DNA from: Arthrobacter sp. NicSoilB4
GTDB lineage: Bacteria > Actinomycetota > Actinomycetes > Actinomycetales > Micrococcaceae
DNA length: 64,000 nucleotides
NCBI RefSeq assembly: GCF_019977335.1
Contig: NZ_AP024653.1
Coordinates: 868,001-932,000 of the forward strand
Direction of reading: 5' to 3'
Part shown: one piece after another, positions 43,454 through 52,172 of the stretch
Position numbering within the stretch: the stretch's first letter is position 1
Layout: every line of letters begins with the position of its first letter
Program-made: the position numbers and the translations under genes
Notes under the pieces: generated by a model
Told to the model about the DNA's origin: nothing
Databases searched by the model: none
The model's input: the letters and a program-made list of their open reading frames with translations, nothing else

Positions 43454-44944
43454 CTACATAATCCCGGTCGGCACCAGCAGAACCCAGGCCAGCGCGGGCG
43501 CCACGAGGACGACCGCCCCGGCATACATCATGAGCTGGCGGTAGACGCGCTGGCGGTCGTTGTCCCGGGCGTTGGCCACCACCAGGGCACCGTCGGTGGA
43601 GAAGGGGGAGACGTCCACCACGGTGGCCGCGATGGCGAGGGCCGCGACCGTGCCGGAGGCGCTCAGCGAGCTGGTGGCCAGCAGCGGGCCGGCCATCGGG
43701 ATGAACGCGGTGAGTAGCGCCGTCGAGGATGCGAAGGCGGAGCCGACGCCGATGACGTAGCAGAGCACCAGGGCGATCAGCAGTGGCGCCCCCAGGGCCA
43801 GGGCCATCTCGGCAAGGGTGTCGATGACGCCCACGTGCTGCAGCAGGGAGACGTAGGTGATCATGCCGGCCACCAGCAACACGGTGGACCAGGACACGCC
43901 CCCGATGAACGTTTTGTGTTCCTTGATGTTGACGAACGCCAGCAGCAGGCCGGCGGAGAGGGCCACGAAGCCGATCGGCATGTGGAAGCCCAGGGTGCAC
44001 ACCAGGATCGCGGCGATCAGGAACAGGGTGAAAATCTGCTGGCCGGTGGGACGGCCGGCGCGGGCCGTGTCCAGGCCGGTGTACTCGTTGCCGTGCTTGT
44101 CACGCAGCTTGCCCAGCAGGGCGAACACCACGATGGTCAGCACGGAGAGGATGAAGTTCAGCGCGAAGCTGGCCAGGAAGAGCCCGCCCTGCGAGATGGG
44201 GAAGCCGTTCTTCAGCGCGATGTCGTGCACCAGCACGCCGGCCACGGACAGCGGGGAGAAGCCGCCGGCGTGGGCGCCGTTGATCACGAAGGCGCCCATC
44301 ACCACCGGGTGGATGCGCGACTCGTAGGCCAGTCCCAGGGCCGCAGGCGCCAGCAGCGCCACTGCTGCGGGGGAGAAGGTGCCCAGCGCCGTCAGCGCCG
44401 CGGCCAGCAGGAAGAATACCCAGGGGAGCAGCATGGTCTTGCCCCGCACCATGCGCACGCAGGTCTGGACAATGATGTCGATGGACCCGTTCCGCTGGGC
44501 CATGCTGAAGAAGTAGGTCACGCCGATGATCGTCAGGACGATGCTGGCCGGGAAGTCTGCCAGGATCTCCTTGTCGCTCATGCCCAGCATGAAGTAGCCG
44601 ACGCCGAAGGACGCCACCAGCCCCATGACGCCGATGTTCAGCGGCCACTTGGTGGCGACGACGAACATCACCACAAGGATGACGAGCGGAATGATCTGGG
44701 TGGCGGTCATGGTCGGCTCCGATTCAGAGGCGGCCGCGGGGTTAAAGAGGACACCTCCAAACAGGAGGGCCGCCAGACCCAGCATAGTAAGGGTGGCTAC
44801 CGCCACCAGCAGGACACGGCGGCGGCGATCGGGGCGCCGTGACGGCTCGGCGACGCGGGTGCCGCCGGGGGCAGCCTGTAGGTCGGTCTGTCCTGGGGCC
44901 CGTTCAGCGGACTTTTCTGGCGTCTTTTCTGCGATGTTAGTCAT
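43454..44944 (-). CDS. MatC-like dicarboxylate/SLC13-type transporter
   Basis: The 496-aa protein has a long charged N-terminal tail (1-42, with RRPDRRRRVLL) and then about eleven to twelve membrane helices. The first helix is near 43-62; a MatC N-terminal-like block (IIPLVILVVMFVVATKWPLN) follows, and two similar halves carry GTFSPAAVALLAPAALGLAY and GVGSAFASSTALLTAFIPMA. The family imports malonate or other C4-type dicarboxylates, probably Na- or H-coupled. The ATG 44944 is 12 nt after the PrpF-type gene on the same strand, so the two form an operon: uptake plus isomerisation of an unsaturated acid. The divergent LysR regulator probably controls them. Confidence 0.82.
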   Translation of the reverse strand: MTNIAEKTPEKSAERAPGQTDLQAAPGGTRVAEPSRRPDRRRRVLLVAVATLTMLGLAALLFGGVLFNPAAASESEPTMTATQIIPLVILVVMFVVATKWPLNIGVMGLVASFGVGYFMLGMSDKEILADFPASIVLTIIGVTYFFSMAQRNGSIDIIVQTCVRMVRGKTMLLPWVFFLLAAALTALGTFSPAAVALLAPAALGLAYESRIHPVVMGAFVINGAHAGGFSPLSVAGVLVHDIALKNGFPISQGGLFLASFALNFILSVLTIVVFALLGKLRDKHGNEYTGLDTARAGRPTGQQIFTLFLIAAILVCTLGFHMPIGFVALSAGLLLAFVNIKEHKTFIGGVSWSTVLLVAGMITYVSLLQHVGVIDTLAEMALALGAPLLIALVLCYVIGVGSAFASSTALLTAFIPMAGPLLATSSLSASGTVAALAIAATVVDVSPFSTDGALVVANARDNDRQRVYRQLMMYAGAVVLVAPALAWVLLVPTGIM

Positions 44945-44956
44945 GATGCTGTCTCC

Positions 44957-46075
44957 TCATCGAGTAGCGCTGGCAAGGGAGGCGTCGACGGCGGTGCCGA
45001 GGGCCTCGGGAAGGTGGATGGTGGTGGTGGCGATAGTGCGGGCGGTGCGGTCGACGCCGACCAGCAGCGACCCGTCCCGCTCCTCGCTCCAGGTCTCGAT
45101 CACCCCGGCCGGGGTACGCAGCCGCAGGGTGGGGTCGGCGGCGCCGCCGGTGATGTCGCCCAGCAGCGTGCCCGGGGTGCGGGCCGCGAGGGTGAGGGCG
45201 ATGCTGCCGGTGATGGCCAGGGCCGGGTGCGGCTTGCCCATCGAAAGCATGACGACGGCGACGTCGGACTCGGCGTCGGACGGCGCCGGGGCGGCGACGA
45301 CGGCGACCTTGGGGACGGCGCGGGCGGCTTCGCCCGGCGTCGCTGCCAGCCCCATCCGGACGGCTGCCTGGCGGCGAATGTGCTCCAGGGTGTCCAACTG
45401 CAGCTCCAGCCCGGCGGTCCAGCTGGCGTGACGCTCCGGGTCCAGGCCCAGGTCCTCGGCACGCAGCATCACGACGGGTGCTCCGGCGTCGACCATGGAC
45501 ACGGTCCAGCGGGTGCCGCCGGCGGTGATGGTGTCCGTCGCCGATCCGGTGGGAAGCAGCCGGCCCGTGGTCTTGCCGGCCGGATCCAGGAAGCCGAGCC
45601 CCACCCGGTAGCCCGGGAACGGGACGCCGGGCATCTGGGCCTGCGGGACGATCGGCAGGGCGCCGGCCGGCGTCGAGACCCGCTGGATGATGATCTGGCC
45701 GGTGTTGGTGTTCCGGGTGACGATCCGGGTGACGTCGCCGTCGGGGATCACCCAACCCTTTTCGATGGCGTACAGGCCGACGACGGCGGAGCAGTTGCCG
45801 CAGTTGCTGCCCCAGTCCACGGCGGCTTCCTCGATGCCCACCTGGGCGAAGGTGAATTCGACGTCGACGCCGGCCTCGGCGGGGCGGTGCAGGATCATCG
45901 CCTTGCTGGTGGTGGAGGTGGCGCCGCCCACGCCGTCGATCTGCCGGTGGTCGGGGCTGCCGAACAGCCGGGGCAGCAGGATGTCCGGGCTGGTGCCGGT
46001 CTCGTCCAGCTGGCCGGTTTCGAAGACCCAGCATTTGCTGGTGCCTCCGCGCATCCACTCCGCTTCGATCTTCAT
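44957..46075 (-). CDS. PrpF-family isomerase (aconitate/oxalomesaconate-type)
   Basis: The 372-aa protein has the family opening WMRGGTSKCWVFETGQL (7-23), followed by GVGGATSTTSKAMIL (about 49-63) and NCGNCSAVVGLYAIEKGWV (about 90-108). These belong to the PrpF/4-oxalomesaconate tautomerase group with a diaminopimelate-epimerase-like fold; they move double bonds in tricarboxylic or dicarboxylic acids. The exact substrate cannot be told from sequence. Start ATG 46075 with GGAAC upstream. First gene of a two-gene operon with the MatC-like transporter, transcribed away from the LysR regulator. Confidence 0.85.
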   Translation of the reverse strand: MKIEAEWMRGGTSKCWVFETGQLDETGTSPDILLPRLFGSPDHRQIDGVGGATSTTSKAMILHRPAEAGVDVEFTFAQVGIEEAAVDWGSNCGNCSAVVGLYAIEKGWVIPDGDVTRIVTRNTNTGQIIIQRVSTPAGALPIVPQAQMPGVPFPGYRVGLGFLDPAGKTTGRLLPTGSATDTITAGGTRWTVSMVDAGAPVVMLRAEDLGLDPERHASWTAGLELQLDTLEHIRRQAAVRMGLAATPGEAARAVPKVAVVAAPAPSDAESDVAVVMLSMGKPHPALAITGSIALTLAARTPGTLLGDITGGAADPTLRLRTPAGVIETWSEERDGSLLVGVDRTARTIATTTIHLPEALGTAVDASLASATR

Positions 46076-46182
46076 GGTCTGTTCCTTGCTTCGGTTCTGC
46101 CCAGGTGTTCAAGGGCTTGATTCGAGATTGATCCAGATCACAAATGAAGACAAGGTTGGATTTCTGCACGGGACTGTAGTGA

Positions 46183-46207
46183 TGCTTCATTCATTGCCAC
46201 TGAAGCA
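46183..46207. promoter_or_regulatory. Candidate LysR-type operator
   Basis: A perfect inverted repeat TGCTTCA (46183-46189), 11 nt, TGAAGCA (46201-46207) lies between the divergent prpF-type gene and the lysR-type gene. The T-N11-A layout with symmetrical arms is the classic LysR-family binding pattern. It is the best control site in the intergenic region 46076-46314. Confidence 0.7.
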
Positions 46208-46314
46208 CACTTGATCTCGCCTAGGGAGGTGCCGCCGTCGAAAAATGCTCCCGCCACCCCGCGAATGGAAGCAAGAATGTATAGAATTAACCGATTCAAC
46301 AGAAGGGCATAGCG

Positions 46315-47253
46315 TTGCTTAACGATCCGGAGCATGAATTGTTCGATATCCGGCGCCTTGCCCTGCTGGTGGAGGTCGTGGAGCAGGGATCCATCACCGC
46401 CGCGGCCGAGCTGATGATGTACACGCCCTCCGCCGTCTCGCAGCAGCTGCGGAAGCTTGAGCAGGAAGTCGGGCAGCCGCTCCTCAACCGGCGCTCCCGC
46501 GGGGTAGTGCCCACCGAAGCAGGGCAGATCCTCGCTGGCCACGCGCGCAAAGTCATCGGACAGATGCGCGCCGCCCAGTCCGACCTGGATCAGATCGCCG
46601 GCCTCAAGCGCGGCTCGCTGACCGTCGGGACGTTCCCCACGCTGGCCGGGTCCTTCCTGCCGGTGGTCATCCGGGCCTTCAAGAAGCGGTACCCGGCCAT
46701 CGGCCTGTCCGTCCGCAGTGCGCGCTTCGATGACCTGGTGAGCGACCTGCAGTCCGGAGTGACCGGGCTGTGCCTGCTCTGGGACTACCCCTGGAACCGC
46801 TTTCATGACGATTCCATCCGGATCACGGAGGTGTTCCAGGAGAGCACCGTCCTGCTGGTGTCCCGCGCGCACCCGCTGGCTGGCCGCGACGAGATCCGGG
46901 TGGAGGAGCTCCGCAAGGAATCGTGGATTGTGCGGGCGGAGGCCCACCCCGTCGTCGAGGTGCTGCAGCGCTCCGCCCACGAGGCCGGGTTCGAACCGAC
47001 CATCGGCTTCCTGGCCAACGACTATCAGGAGGCGCAGGCGATGGTGAGCGTGGGGATGGGTGTGGCCATGGTGCCGAAGACGGCCGTGGCCCTGCAGCAC
47101 CCGGACGTCCGGGTGATCAGCCTGGGCTCCGCCGCGCCCCTGCGGCGGGTGCTCCTGGCCCAGCGCCAGGACAAGGTATACGCCCCGGCAGAGGTTGCCT
47201 TCCATTCCACGCTGCTCGAAATCGCCCGCGAACGGGCCGGAGACTACTTGTAA
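46315..47253 (+). CDS. LysR-family transcriptional regulator
   Basis: The 312-aa protein has an N-terminal winged HTH (FDIRRLALLVEVVEQGSITA, then YTPSAVSQQLRKLEQEVGQP) and a two-lobed effector domain (SLTVGTFPTLAGSFLPVVIR; VSVGMGVAMVPKTAVAL). Start is TTG 46315 with AAGGG 8 nt upstream. Being divergent from the PrpF/MatC genes with a palindrome between, it probably activates them in response to the transported acid or a derivative. Length and layout are normal. Confidence 0.92.
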   Translation: MLNDPEHELFDIRRLALLVEVVEQGSITAAAELMMYTPSAVSQQLRKLEQEVGQPLLNRRSRGVVPTEAGQILAGHARKVIGQMRAAQSDLDQIAGLKRGSLTVGTFPTLAGSFLPVVIRAFKKRYPAIGLSVRSARFDDLVSDLQSGVTGLCLLWDYPWNRFHDDSIRITEVFQESTVLLVSRAHPLAGRDEIRVEELRKESWIVRAEAHPVVEVLQRSAHEAGFEPTIGFLANDYQEAQAMVSVGMGVAMVPKTAVALQHPDVRVISLGSAAPLRRVLLAQRQDKVYAPAEVAFHSTLLEIARERAGDYL

Positions 47254-47274
47254 GCGCGGCGACGGCGGGCCCGG

Positions 47275-48540
47275 TCACCGCCCTGCGATGTGCCCGGCCA
47301 CGAACTCCGCATCGTCGCCCACCACTGACAGAGTCGCGGACAAATGTTTGGTCAGCCACGGCAGCCCCACAGCGTAGAGGCCCGGGACTTCGGTGACACC
47401 TCGGCGGTGTCGCGGGTAGTTCCACTGGTCCAGCACCGGGATGTCGAGGAAACCGAAGTCGAGGCCATAGCCGGTGCACCAGATGACTGATGTGATCCCC
47501 TCGGCAGCCAGGTCCAGGCGCGCCCCCGATTCTGCGGGCAGCCAGTTGTCCGCTGGTACGTGGTCCGCGGGCGGGGCGTCAATGCCAGCCGCGGCTATGT
47601 AGGCGTCGGCCATCCGCCCCAGCCGCTCGCGGAACCCCGCCTCCACCAGGGCGAGGCGTGCGGGGAGGTCGTCGCTGAAGACGAGGGCGCCGTCGTCTGT
47701 CCCCTCATACCGGCCGTGAAGCCGGACACCGCGGCGGCCGAGGTCGCGGAGGTGGATGCTGTGGCCGCCGCCGTTGCCGGAGATTAGCGGGTTGCACATA
47801 AAACGCGCGGCCGGTGAGGGCAGCCGGTCCGCCTGGAGGCCGTTAATGCCGAACTCGGGGCCACGGAGGTTGACCTCCAGGATCCAGTAGAAAACGTCCT
47901 GCCCGCGGTACCGCCGCGGGGCCTCGGGGCACGTGGAGACGGACAGGTGGACCTCCCGGCCGGCGTCGAGCAGGTCCTCGGTGATTTGACCGCCGGACTG
48001 CCCGGTGCCCACCACCAGCACGGCGCCTGCGGGAAGCTGCTGTGCGTTGCGGTAGTCGTGGCTGTGCAGCTGGCGGATGTGCCCGGGGAGGTTGGCGGCC
48101 GACGCCGGAATCCGCGGACGCTGGAAGGCGCCGTTCGCGAGAACCATATTGCGTGCGTGCCAGCGGCCCTGATTGGTCTCCACCATAAAGCGGCCGTCGA
48201 CGACGCCGGCCCGGGTCACCTCCGTGCCGAGCCGGACCGGGGCATTGATCCGCGCAGCGTAGTCACGGAAGAGGTCGATCACCTCGTCCCGGGGGAGGAA
48301 AGCCTCCGGCTCGGGACCGTCGTAGCTCAGCTCCGGCAACAGGAACGAAAAGTTCGGGGTGTTCAGGTAGAACGAATCCCAGCGGTCCTGCCAGGCGCCG
48401 CCCAGTTCCGGCCGCTGCTCCAGTAATTGATGGTCGACGCCGTGCCGGCTCAGCCAGTAGCTCGTGGCCAGGCCGGCCTGCCCGGCCCCGACGATGAGTG
48501 TGTTAACGCTCGTGCCCGGTTGTTCGACGCGGGATTGCAT
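47275..48540 (-). CDS. FAD/NAD(P)-dependent flavoprotein monooxygenase (CzcO-like)
   Basis: The 421-aa protein has two Rossmann motifs: LIVGAGQAGLATSYWL (FAD, about 15-30) and VVGTGQSGGQITEDLL (NAD(P), about 174-190). Between them lies DSFYLNTPNFSFLLPEL-type sequence, and the C-terminal block SVIWCTGYGLDFGFLDIPVL completes a group B/CzcO-type fold. Such enzymes oxidise N-, S- or carbonyl groups, or act as flavin oxidoreductases; substrate unknown. ATG 48540 has AAGGGAG 5 nt upstream. A truncated paralogue lies at 42242-43246 on the same strand. Convergent with lysR. Confidence 0.85.
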   Translation of the reverse strand: MQSRVEQPGTSVNTLIVGAGQAGLATSYWLSRHGVDHQLLEQRPELGGAWQDRWDSFYLNTPNFSFLLPELSYDGPEPEAFLPRDEVIDLFRDYAARINAPVRLGTEVTRAGVVDGRFMVETNQGRWHARNMVLANGAFQRPRIPASAANLPGHIRQLHSHDYRNAQQLPAGAVLVVGTGQSGGQITEDLLDAGREVHLSVSTCPEAPRRYRGQDVFYWILEVNLRGPEFGINGLQADRLPSPAARFMCNPLISGNGGGHSIHLRDLGRRGVRLHGRYEGTDDGALVFSDDLPARLALVEAGFRERLGRMADAYIAAAGIDAPPADHVPADNWLPAESGARLDLAAEGITSVIWCTGYGLDFGFLDIPVLDQWNYPRHRRGVTEVPGLYAVGLPWLTKHLSATLSVVGDDAEFVAGHIAGR

Positions 48541-48551
48541 GGCTACTCCCT

Positions 48552-48680
48552 TCAGTCGTTCGCCGTCGGAGCCTTCTGGGATTTCGGAGTCTTCGCTGGC
48601 GGCCCGGCCACGTGCTCCTCCGTGTGATCCGGGAGCGCCGAGCGGAAGTCTTCCTTGTCGGCGTCGGACGCTTTAGACAT
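48552..48680 (-). pseudogene. tfoX-like gene with internal deletion
   Basis: A 42-codon frame with a normal ribosome site (AGAGGAAG before ATG 48680). Residues 1-19 (SKASDADKEDFRSALPDH) match the start of the intact TfoX-like gene at 58177-58560, and the rest (EEHVAGPPAKTPKSQKAP) matches its end; about 85 central residues are missing. The upstream region is also shared (see the 32-nt repeat). It may still be translated but lacks the domain. Confidence 0.75.
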
Positions 48681-48712
48681 CTCCGGGGGTCTTCCTCTGA
48701 CAACTGTGGGTA

Positions 48713-48744
48713 TTCCTGCAGGATATGCCCGCGGCCCGGCACGG
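48713..48744 (-). repeat. 32-nt identical upstream element, copy 1
   Basis: Starting TTCCTGCAGGATATGCCC, this is identical to 58595-58626. It lies at a similar distance upstream of both tfoX-like starts, so it probably carries their common promoter; on the minus strand it offers a TATCCT -10-like hexamer. Confidence 0.8.
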
Positions 48745-48754
48745 TACAGGTGGT

Positions 48755-48810
48755 GTGCTCGTACGGGGCGCAGCTGGCGAACGACGCGCCTGGCGCCGCC
48801 GGCGTCCCGT
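48755..48810 (-). pseudogene. Fragment similar to phoD (internal part)
   Basis: About 46 of 56 bases match 53352-53407 of phoD by hand count. Read on the minus strand it gives FASCAPYEH, matching FASCAQYEH of PhoD. It abuts the duplicated tfoX upstream element. Too short to be functional. Confidence 0.6.
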
Positions 48811-49088
48811 TGATTGAACGTTTGTGCAGGCGTGGTTGGCCGTTTTCTCAGAGCGTTTCGGGCGAAAAGAAGGTACTGACCAGTAGCTTTGCTTCTCGAG
48901 GGGACGTCATCCCAGGACTGGCAGGATTCGCCCGCGGAGCCGGTTTTTGTGCACATTCGTGCAAAATCATGGCTGGACCGGGCTGCGGGCTGCCTACTGT
49001 TGAGTAACCGGGCAATCTTGGCCGACCCGCAGTACAACGGTTACTGCCGGCCCCGCAGCCCGCTGACACACGAACAAAGAGGTTTCAA

Positions 49089-49937
49089 ATGTCGCTGCTC
49101 GCCAAAGTCCTGTCCACCGCCGCCGCTGCCGTCCTGGCCGGCTCGCTGGCCGTGGCCCCCGCCCATGCGGGCCCTGTTGAGATTTCCCCGCCGGGCGCCA
49201 ACGACTGGTCCTGCAAGCCAAGCGCCGAGCATCCTTATCCGGTCATCCTGGTGCCGGGAACCTTCGAGAGCATGGACAAGAACTGGTCCACCCTCTCGCC
49301 CTACCTCAAGAGCGCCGGGTACTGCGTCTTCGCCCTCAACTACGGCGAGACCAACGGCGTGTACGCCACCGCACCGGTCGCCGATTCGGCGCAGCAGCTC
49401 GCCCCGTTCGTGGACAAGGTGCGCGCCGCCACCGGCGCCAAGAAGGTGGATCTCGTCGGCCACAGCCAGGGCGGCATGATGCCCCGCTACTACATGGGCT
49501 TCCTCGGCGGCGCCAAGAATGTCCATCACCTCATCGGGCTCGCACCCTCCAACCACGGCACCGAAGGTGTGATCGTCCCGCAGCCGGGCGCCGTCCCCGA
49601 CCCCAACTACACCGGCGTGGGCTGTGCCGCCTGTGCAGACCAGCAGGCGGGGTCGGCTTTTATGCAGAAGCTCAACTCCATCGGCGATACGGTGGCGGGC
49701 CCCTCCTACACCGTCATCTCCACCGTGAACGACGAAGTGGTGATTCCCTACAACAGCCAGTTCCTCAACGGGCCGGCGCGGCAGGTCACCAACATCACCA
49801 TCCAGGACAAGTGCCCGGCCGATCAGATCGAACATGACCAGGCGCCAAACGACCCTGTGGTGCACCAGTTCGTCGCCCACTCGCTGGGCAGGGTGTCCGG
49901 TCCCGCTGATCCGGCCTACCAGCCCAACTGCATCTAG
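49089..49937 (+). CDS. Secreted triacylglycerol lipase/esterase
   Basis: The 282-aa protein has a Sec signal peptide (LLAKVLSTAAAAVLAGSLAV, cleavage near AHA-GP at 27/28) and an alpha/beta-hydrolase domain. The nucleophile elbow GHSQG holds Ser126, the oxyanion region is VPGTFES (55-61), and late acid/His candidates are NDEVVIPY and VHQFVAHSLG. Six cysteines suggest disulfides outside the cell. The family (LipA/EstB-type actinobacterial lipases) hydrolyses triacylglycerols or esters. ATG 49089 has AGAGG 6 nt upstream. The 278-nt region before it contains only fossil sequence and presumably its promoter. Confidence 0.9.
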   Translation: MSLLAKVLSTAAAAVLAGSLAVAPAHAGPVEISPPGANDWSCKPSAEHPYPVILVPGTFESMDKNWSTLSPYLKSAGYCVFALNYGETNGVYATAPVADSAQQLAPFVDKVRAATGAKKVDLVGHSQGGMMPRYYMGFLGGAKNVHHLIGLAPSNHGTEGVIVPQPGAVPDPNYTGVGCAACADQQAGSAFMQKLNSIGDTVAGPSYTVISTVNDEVVIPYNSQFLNGPARQVTNITIQDKCPADQIEHDQAPNDPVVHQFVAHSLGRVSGPADPAYQPNCI

Positions 49938-49965
49938 TAGAGAGTGGCGGCGGGCCGGGGGAGTG

Positions 49966-50008
49966 GCCGCGGGTGCCGGTGTAAGACTTCAGGTGCGGGT
50001 TCCAAGCC
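49966..50008 (-). pseudogene. Fragment similar to phoD (near C-terminus)
   Basis: About 36 of 43 bases match 52401-52443 of phoD by hand count; minus-strand reading gives AWNPHLKSYTGTRG against AWNPHLKFYNDNRG. It lies between the lipase and glycosyltransferase genes. Together with 48755-48810 it shows a second, dismembered phoD. Confidence 0.6.
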
Positions 50009-50042
50009 CCCCGAGCCCGCCCCACCTCCTGAGGAGCCCACC

Positions 50043-51284
50043 ATGAGAATCGCCGTCCTCGCCTTCGACACCCGCGGGGGAGTGCAACCTTATGTCGCCC
50101 TGTCACTCGGCCTGCAGCAGGCTGGCCACGAGGTCACGATGATCACCACCGCCGATTTCGGCGACCTCGTCACCGGGCACGGAGTCACCTTCGCCGCGAC
50201 CACCGGCGACACCGAGGCCACTGTCCGGGCGATGGGAGGTGCGGCCGAGCTTAGCGCGCGGGAACGCGGCCGCTTCATGCGCGAGCAGATGCAGGCCACC
50301 GCCGGGCGGACCGCGGCCGAAGTGCTCGCCGGAGCCCGGGGCTCCGACGTGGTCATGGCCGGCATCGGCGGCTCCCTGACCGGACGCCCGGTCGCCGAGA
50401 AGCTGGGCATCCCCTTCCTGGAAGCACACCTGCAGCCGCTGGGCCCACCCACCGCAGCCTTCCCCGGCCCGCTGCTCCCGCAAGTGCCGGCCTGGCTCGG
50501 CGGCGCAGGGCGCAAGGCAAGCCACCGGATCACCGCCCTCGCGCTGCGGAGCATGCTCAGCGCCGGCTCACGGCAGATCCGGGCCGAGCTGGGCCTTCCC
50601 GTCCGGCCAGCCCCGCTCAGCGGCACCCTGCCCGCGGTCTACGGCTTCAGCCCACAGGTGGTCCCACAGCCTCCCGAATGGGGACCGCAGCGCAAGATCA
50701 CGGGCTACTGGTCACTGCCCGCCGCCCCGGGATGGACGCCACCCGACGCCCTGGTTGATTTCCTCGCCGCCGGACCGCCACCGGTCTGCATCGGCTTTGG
50801 CAGCATGTCCAGCCGCGATCCTGAGAGGCTCAGCGACCTGATCCTCCAGTCAGTCCGCCGCGCCCGCGTCCGCGCGGTGCTCCTGTCAGGCTGGGGCGGG
50901 CTCGCCGACCAGGGCGGCGACGACGTCTTCGTCACCAGCGAAGTCCCACACGACTGGCTGTTTCCGCAGATGGCCGCCGTCGTACATCACGGCGGTGCGG
51001 GTACCACCGGCGCCGCACTCACCGCCGGGGTGCCGTCGGTCGTCGTTCCCTTCGCCGTCGACCAGCCGTTCTGGGCGTCGCGCGTCGTCGCTCTTGACGT
51101 CGGGCCCAGACCCATCCCCCGCAAGCGGCTGACCTCGGAGAACCTCGGCGCCGCGCTGCGCACCGCGACCACCGACGACGCCATGGCCCGCCGCGCCGCC
51201 GACCTCGGCACCCGGATCCGCGCCGAGAACGGTGTGGCCACGGCCGTCCGTCACCTCGAGTCCTTCCCGTTGAGCGGGGTATGA
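50043..51284 (+). CDS. UDP-glycosyltransferase-like protein (GT1)
   Basis: ATG 50043 has GAGGAG 7 nt upstream and yields 413 aa. The N-terminal lobe starts MRIAVLAFDTRGGVQPYVAL; the C-terminal lobe has the GT1 nucleotide-sugar signature VHHGGAGTTGAALTAGVPSV followed by FAVDQPFWASRV. This matches the sterol/lipid and macrolide glycosyltransferase group, which transfers sugar from a nucleotide sugar to a lipophilic acceptor. The acceptor is unknown. No signal peptide; probably cytosolic or membrane-associated. Confidence 0.87.
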   Translation: MRIAVLAFDTRGGVQPYVALSLGLQQAGHEVTMITTADFGDLVTGHGVTFAATTGDTEATVRAMGGAAELSARERGRFMREQMQATAGRTAAEVLAGARGSDVVMAGIGGSLTGRPVAEKLGIPFLEAHLQPLGPPTAAFPGPLLPQVPAWLGGAGRKASHRITALALRSMLSAGSRQIRAELGLPVRPAPLSGTLPAVYGFSPQVVPQPPEWGPQRKITGYWSLPAAPGWTPPDALVDFLAAGPPPVCIGFGSMSSRDPERLSDLILQSVRRARVRAVLLSGWGGLADQGGDDVFVTSEVPHDWLFPQMAAVVHHGGAGTTGAALTAGVPSVVVPFAVDQPFWASRVVALDVGPRPIPRKRLTSENLGAALRTATTDDAMARRAADLGTRIRAENGVATAVRHLESFPLSGV

Positions 51285-51433
51285 CTACAGGCAGCAACCC
51301 GTCCCACTTGGAGAGCCCGCCCCTTGGAGGCTCCTGAATTGGTGCGCTTGCGGTGTTGCTGTCCGTTTCTTGGCCGGAGCGTGCTTGGGGTGAAGAGTGG
51401 ATGGACTCACCGGCCGCACCCACCCCAACAGAG

Positions 51434-51472
51434 AACAACCGCGCCCACCGGGGTTCGGTGGGCGCGGTTGTT
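51434..51472. terminator. Strong 16-bp stem terminator
   Basis: AACAACCGCGCCCACC (51434-51449) pairs perfectly with 51457-51472 around a 7-nt loop. It lies downstream of both the glycosyltransferase gene (plus) and the DUF4383 gene (minus), so it can end both transcripts; U-runs are weak. Confidence 0.8.
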
Positions 51473-51503
51473 GGGAGGTGCGGTTCTCCGTGCGGGCTCT
51501 GGC

Positions 51504-51956
51504 CTAGGCGCGAGCCTTGGCGTGGCCCTTGGTGAGGATCATTGCCAGTGCGATCATGCCAGCGCCGAGCACCAGGTGCAGGATGTTGTCCGGGGTGTTC
51601 AGCGGCACGAAGTTGCCGGCTGAATCTCCGGGGACCACTAGGCCGTACACGAACAGGACCAGGTAGATGACGCCGCCGTAGAGCAGGAAGGCGCGGGCGC
51701 CGGTGGCGGTGCGGACCAGCAACAGGCCGGCGGCACCGAAGAGCAGGTGGACGATGTTGTGCAGGACCGAGACCTGGAACAGGCCCAGCAGCATCGCCTC
51801 GGAGTGGTGGCCGGCGAACTGCAGCGACTCGTAGTTGGTGGTGAGTCCCGGGACGAAGCCCAGGATGCCGACCAGCAGGAAGACGGCGCCGACGGCGAGA
51901 CTGGCCTTCTGGACGGTGGTGCGGGTTGAGGTTTGGGTGCGGTTCGTGGTTGTCAT
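51504..51956 (-). CDS. DUF4383 membrane protein
   Basis: The 150-aa protein has a Thr-rich N-terminus and four membrane helices: SLAVGAVFLLVGILGFVPG, VLHNIVHLLFGAAGLLLV, AFLLYGGVIYLVLFVYGLVV and ILHLVLGAGMIALAMIL. The histidines in HNIVHLLFG and NILHLVLG are typical of DUF4383. Function is unknown. ATG 51956 has AAGGAG 6 nt upstream. Monocistronic, ended by the hairpin at 51434-51472. Confidence 0.85.
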   Translation of the reverse strand: MTTTNRTQTSTRTTVQKASLAVGAVFLLVGILGFVPGLTTNYESLQFAGHHSEAMLLGLFQVSVLHNIVHLLFGAAGLLLVRTATGARAFLLYGGVIYLVLFVYGLVVPGDSAGNFVPLNTPDNILHLVLGAGMIALAMILTKGHAKARA

Positions 51957-52172
51957 GTTGGCTCCTTGGGTGCGGGCTTCAAGTGATGGAGCGGCCGATG
52001 GTGCGGCCGATCTGGTGCTTATGTCAGTACTTCGGAGGGCACTGGGCTTGGGATTGCTCGCCGCGGGCTGCTCTATACAGATTCCTTGTCGACGACGGCG
52101 GGTGCTCCCTGATCGACGACGGCGATGCCCGGGCTGGCCCGGCGGAGCGGAGTCAGGAGGCCGGAGGCAGAG

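Noticed and set aside
42281..43717. 478-codon plus-strand frame over the flavoprotein remnant and transporter end
   Set aside because: Composition typical of antisense GC-rich DNA; crosses a terminator and two genes.
43835..44842. Plus-strand frame opposite the MatC-like gene
   Set aside because: His/Gln/Gly-rich shadow of membrane-helix codons.
45014..46120. Plus-strand frame opposite prpF, and 44937-46190 in another minus frame
   Set aside because: No motifs; the PrpF frame has the family signatures.
46138..47205. Minus-strand 355-codon frame opposite lysR
   Set aside because: The LysR frame has an intact HTH and effector domain.
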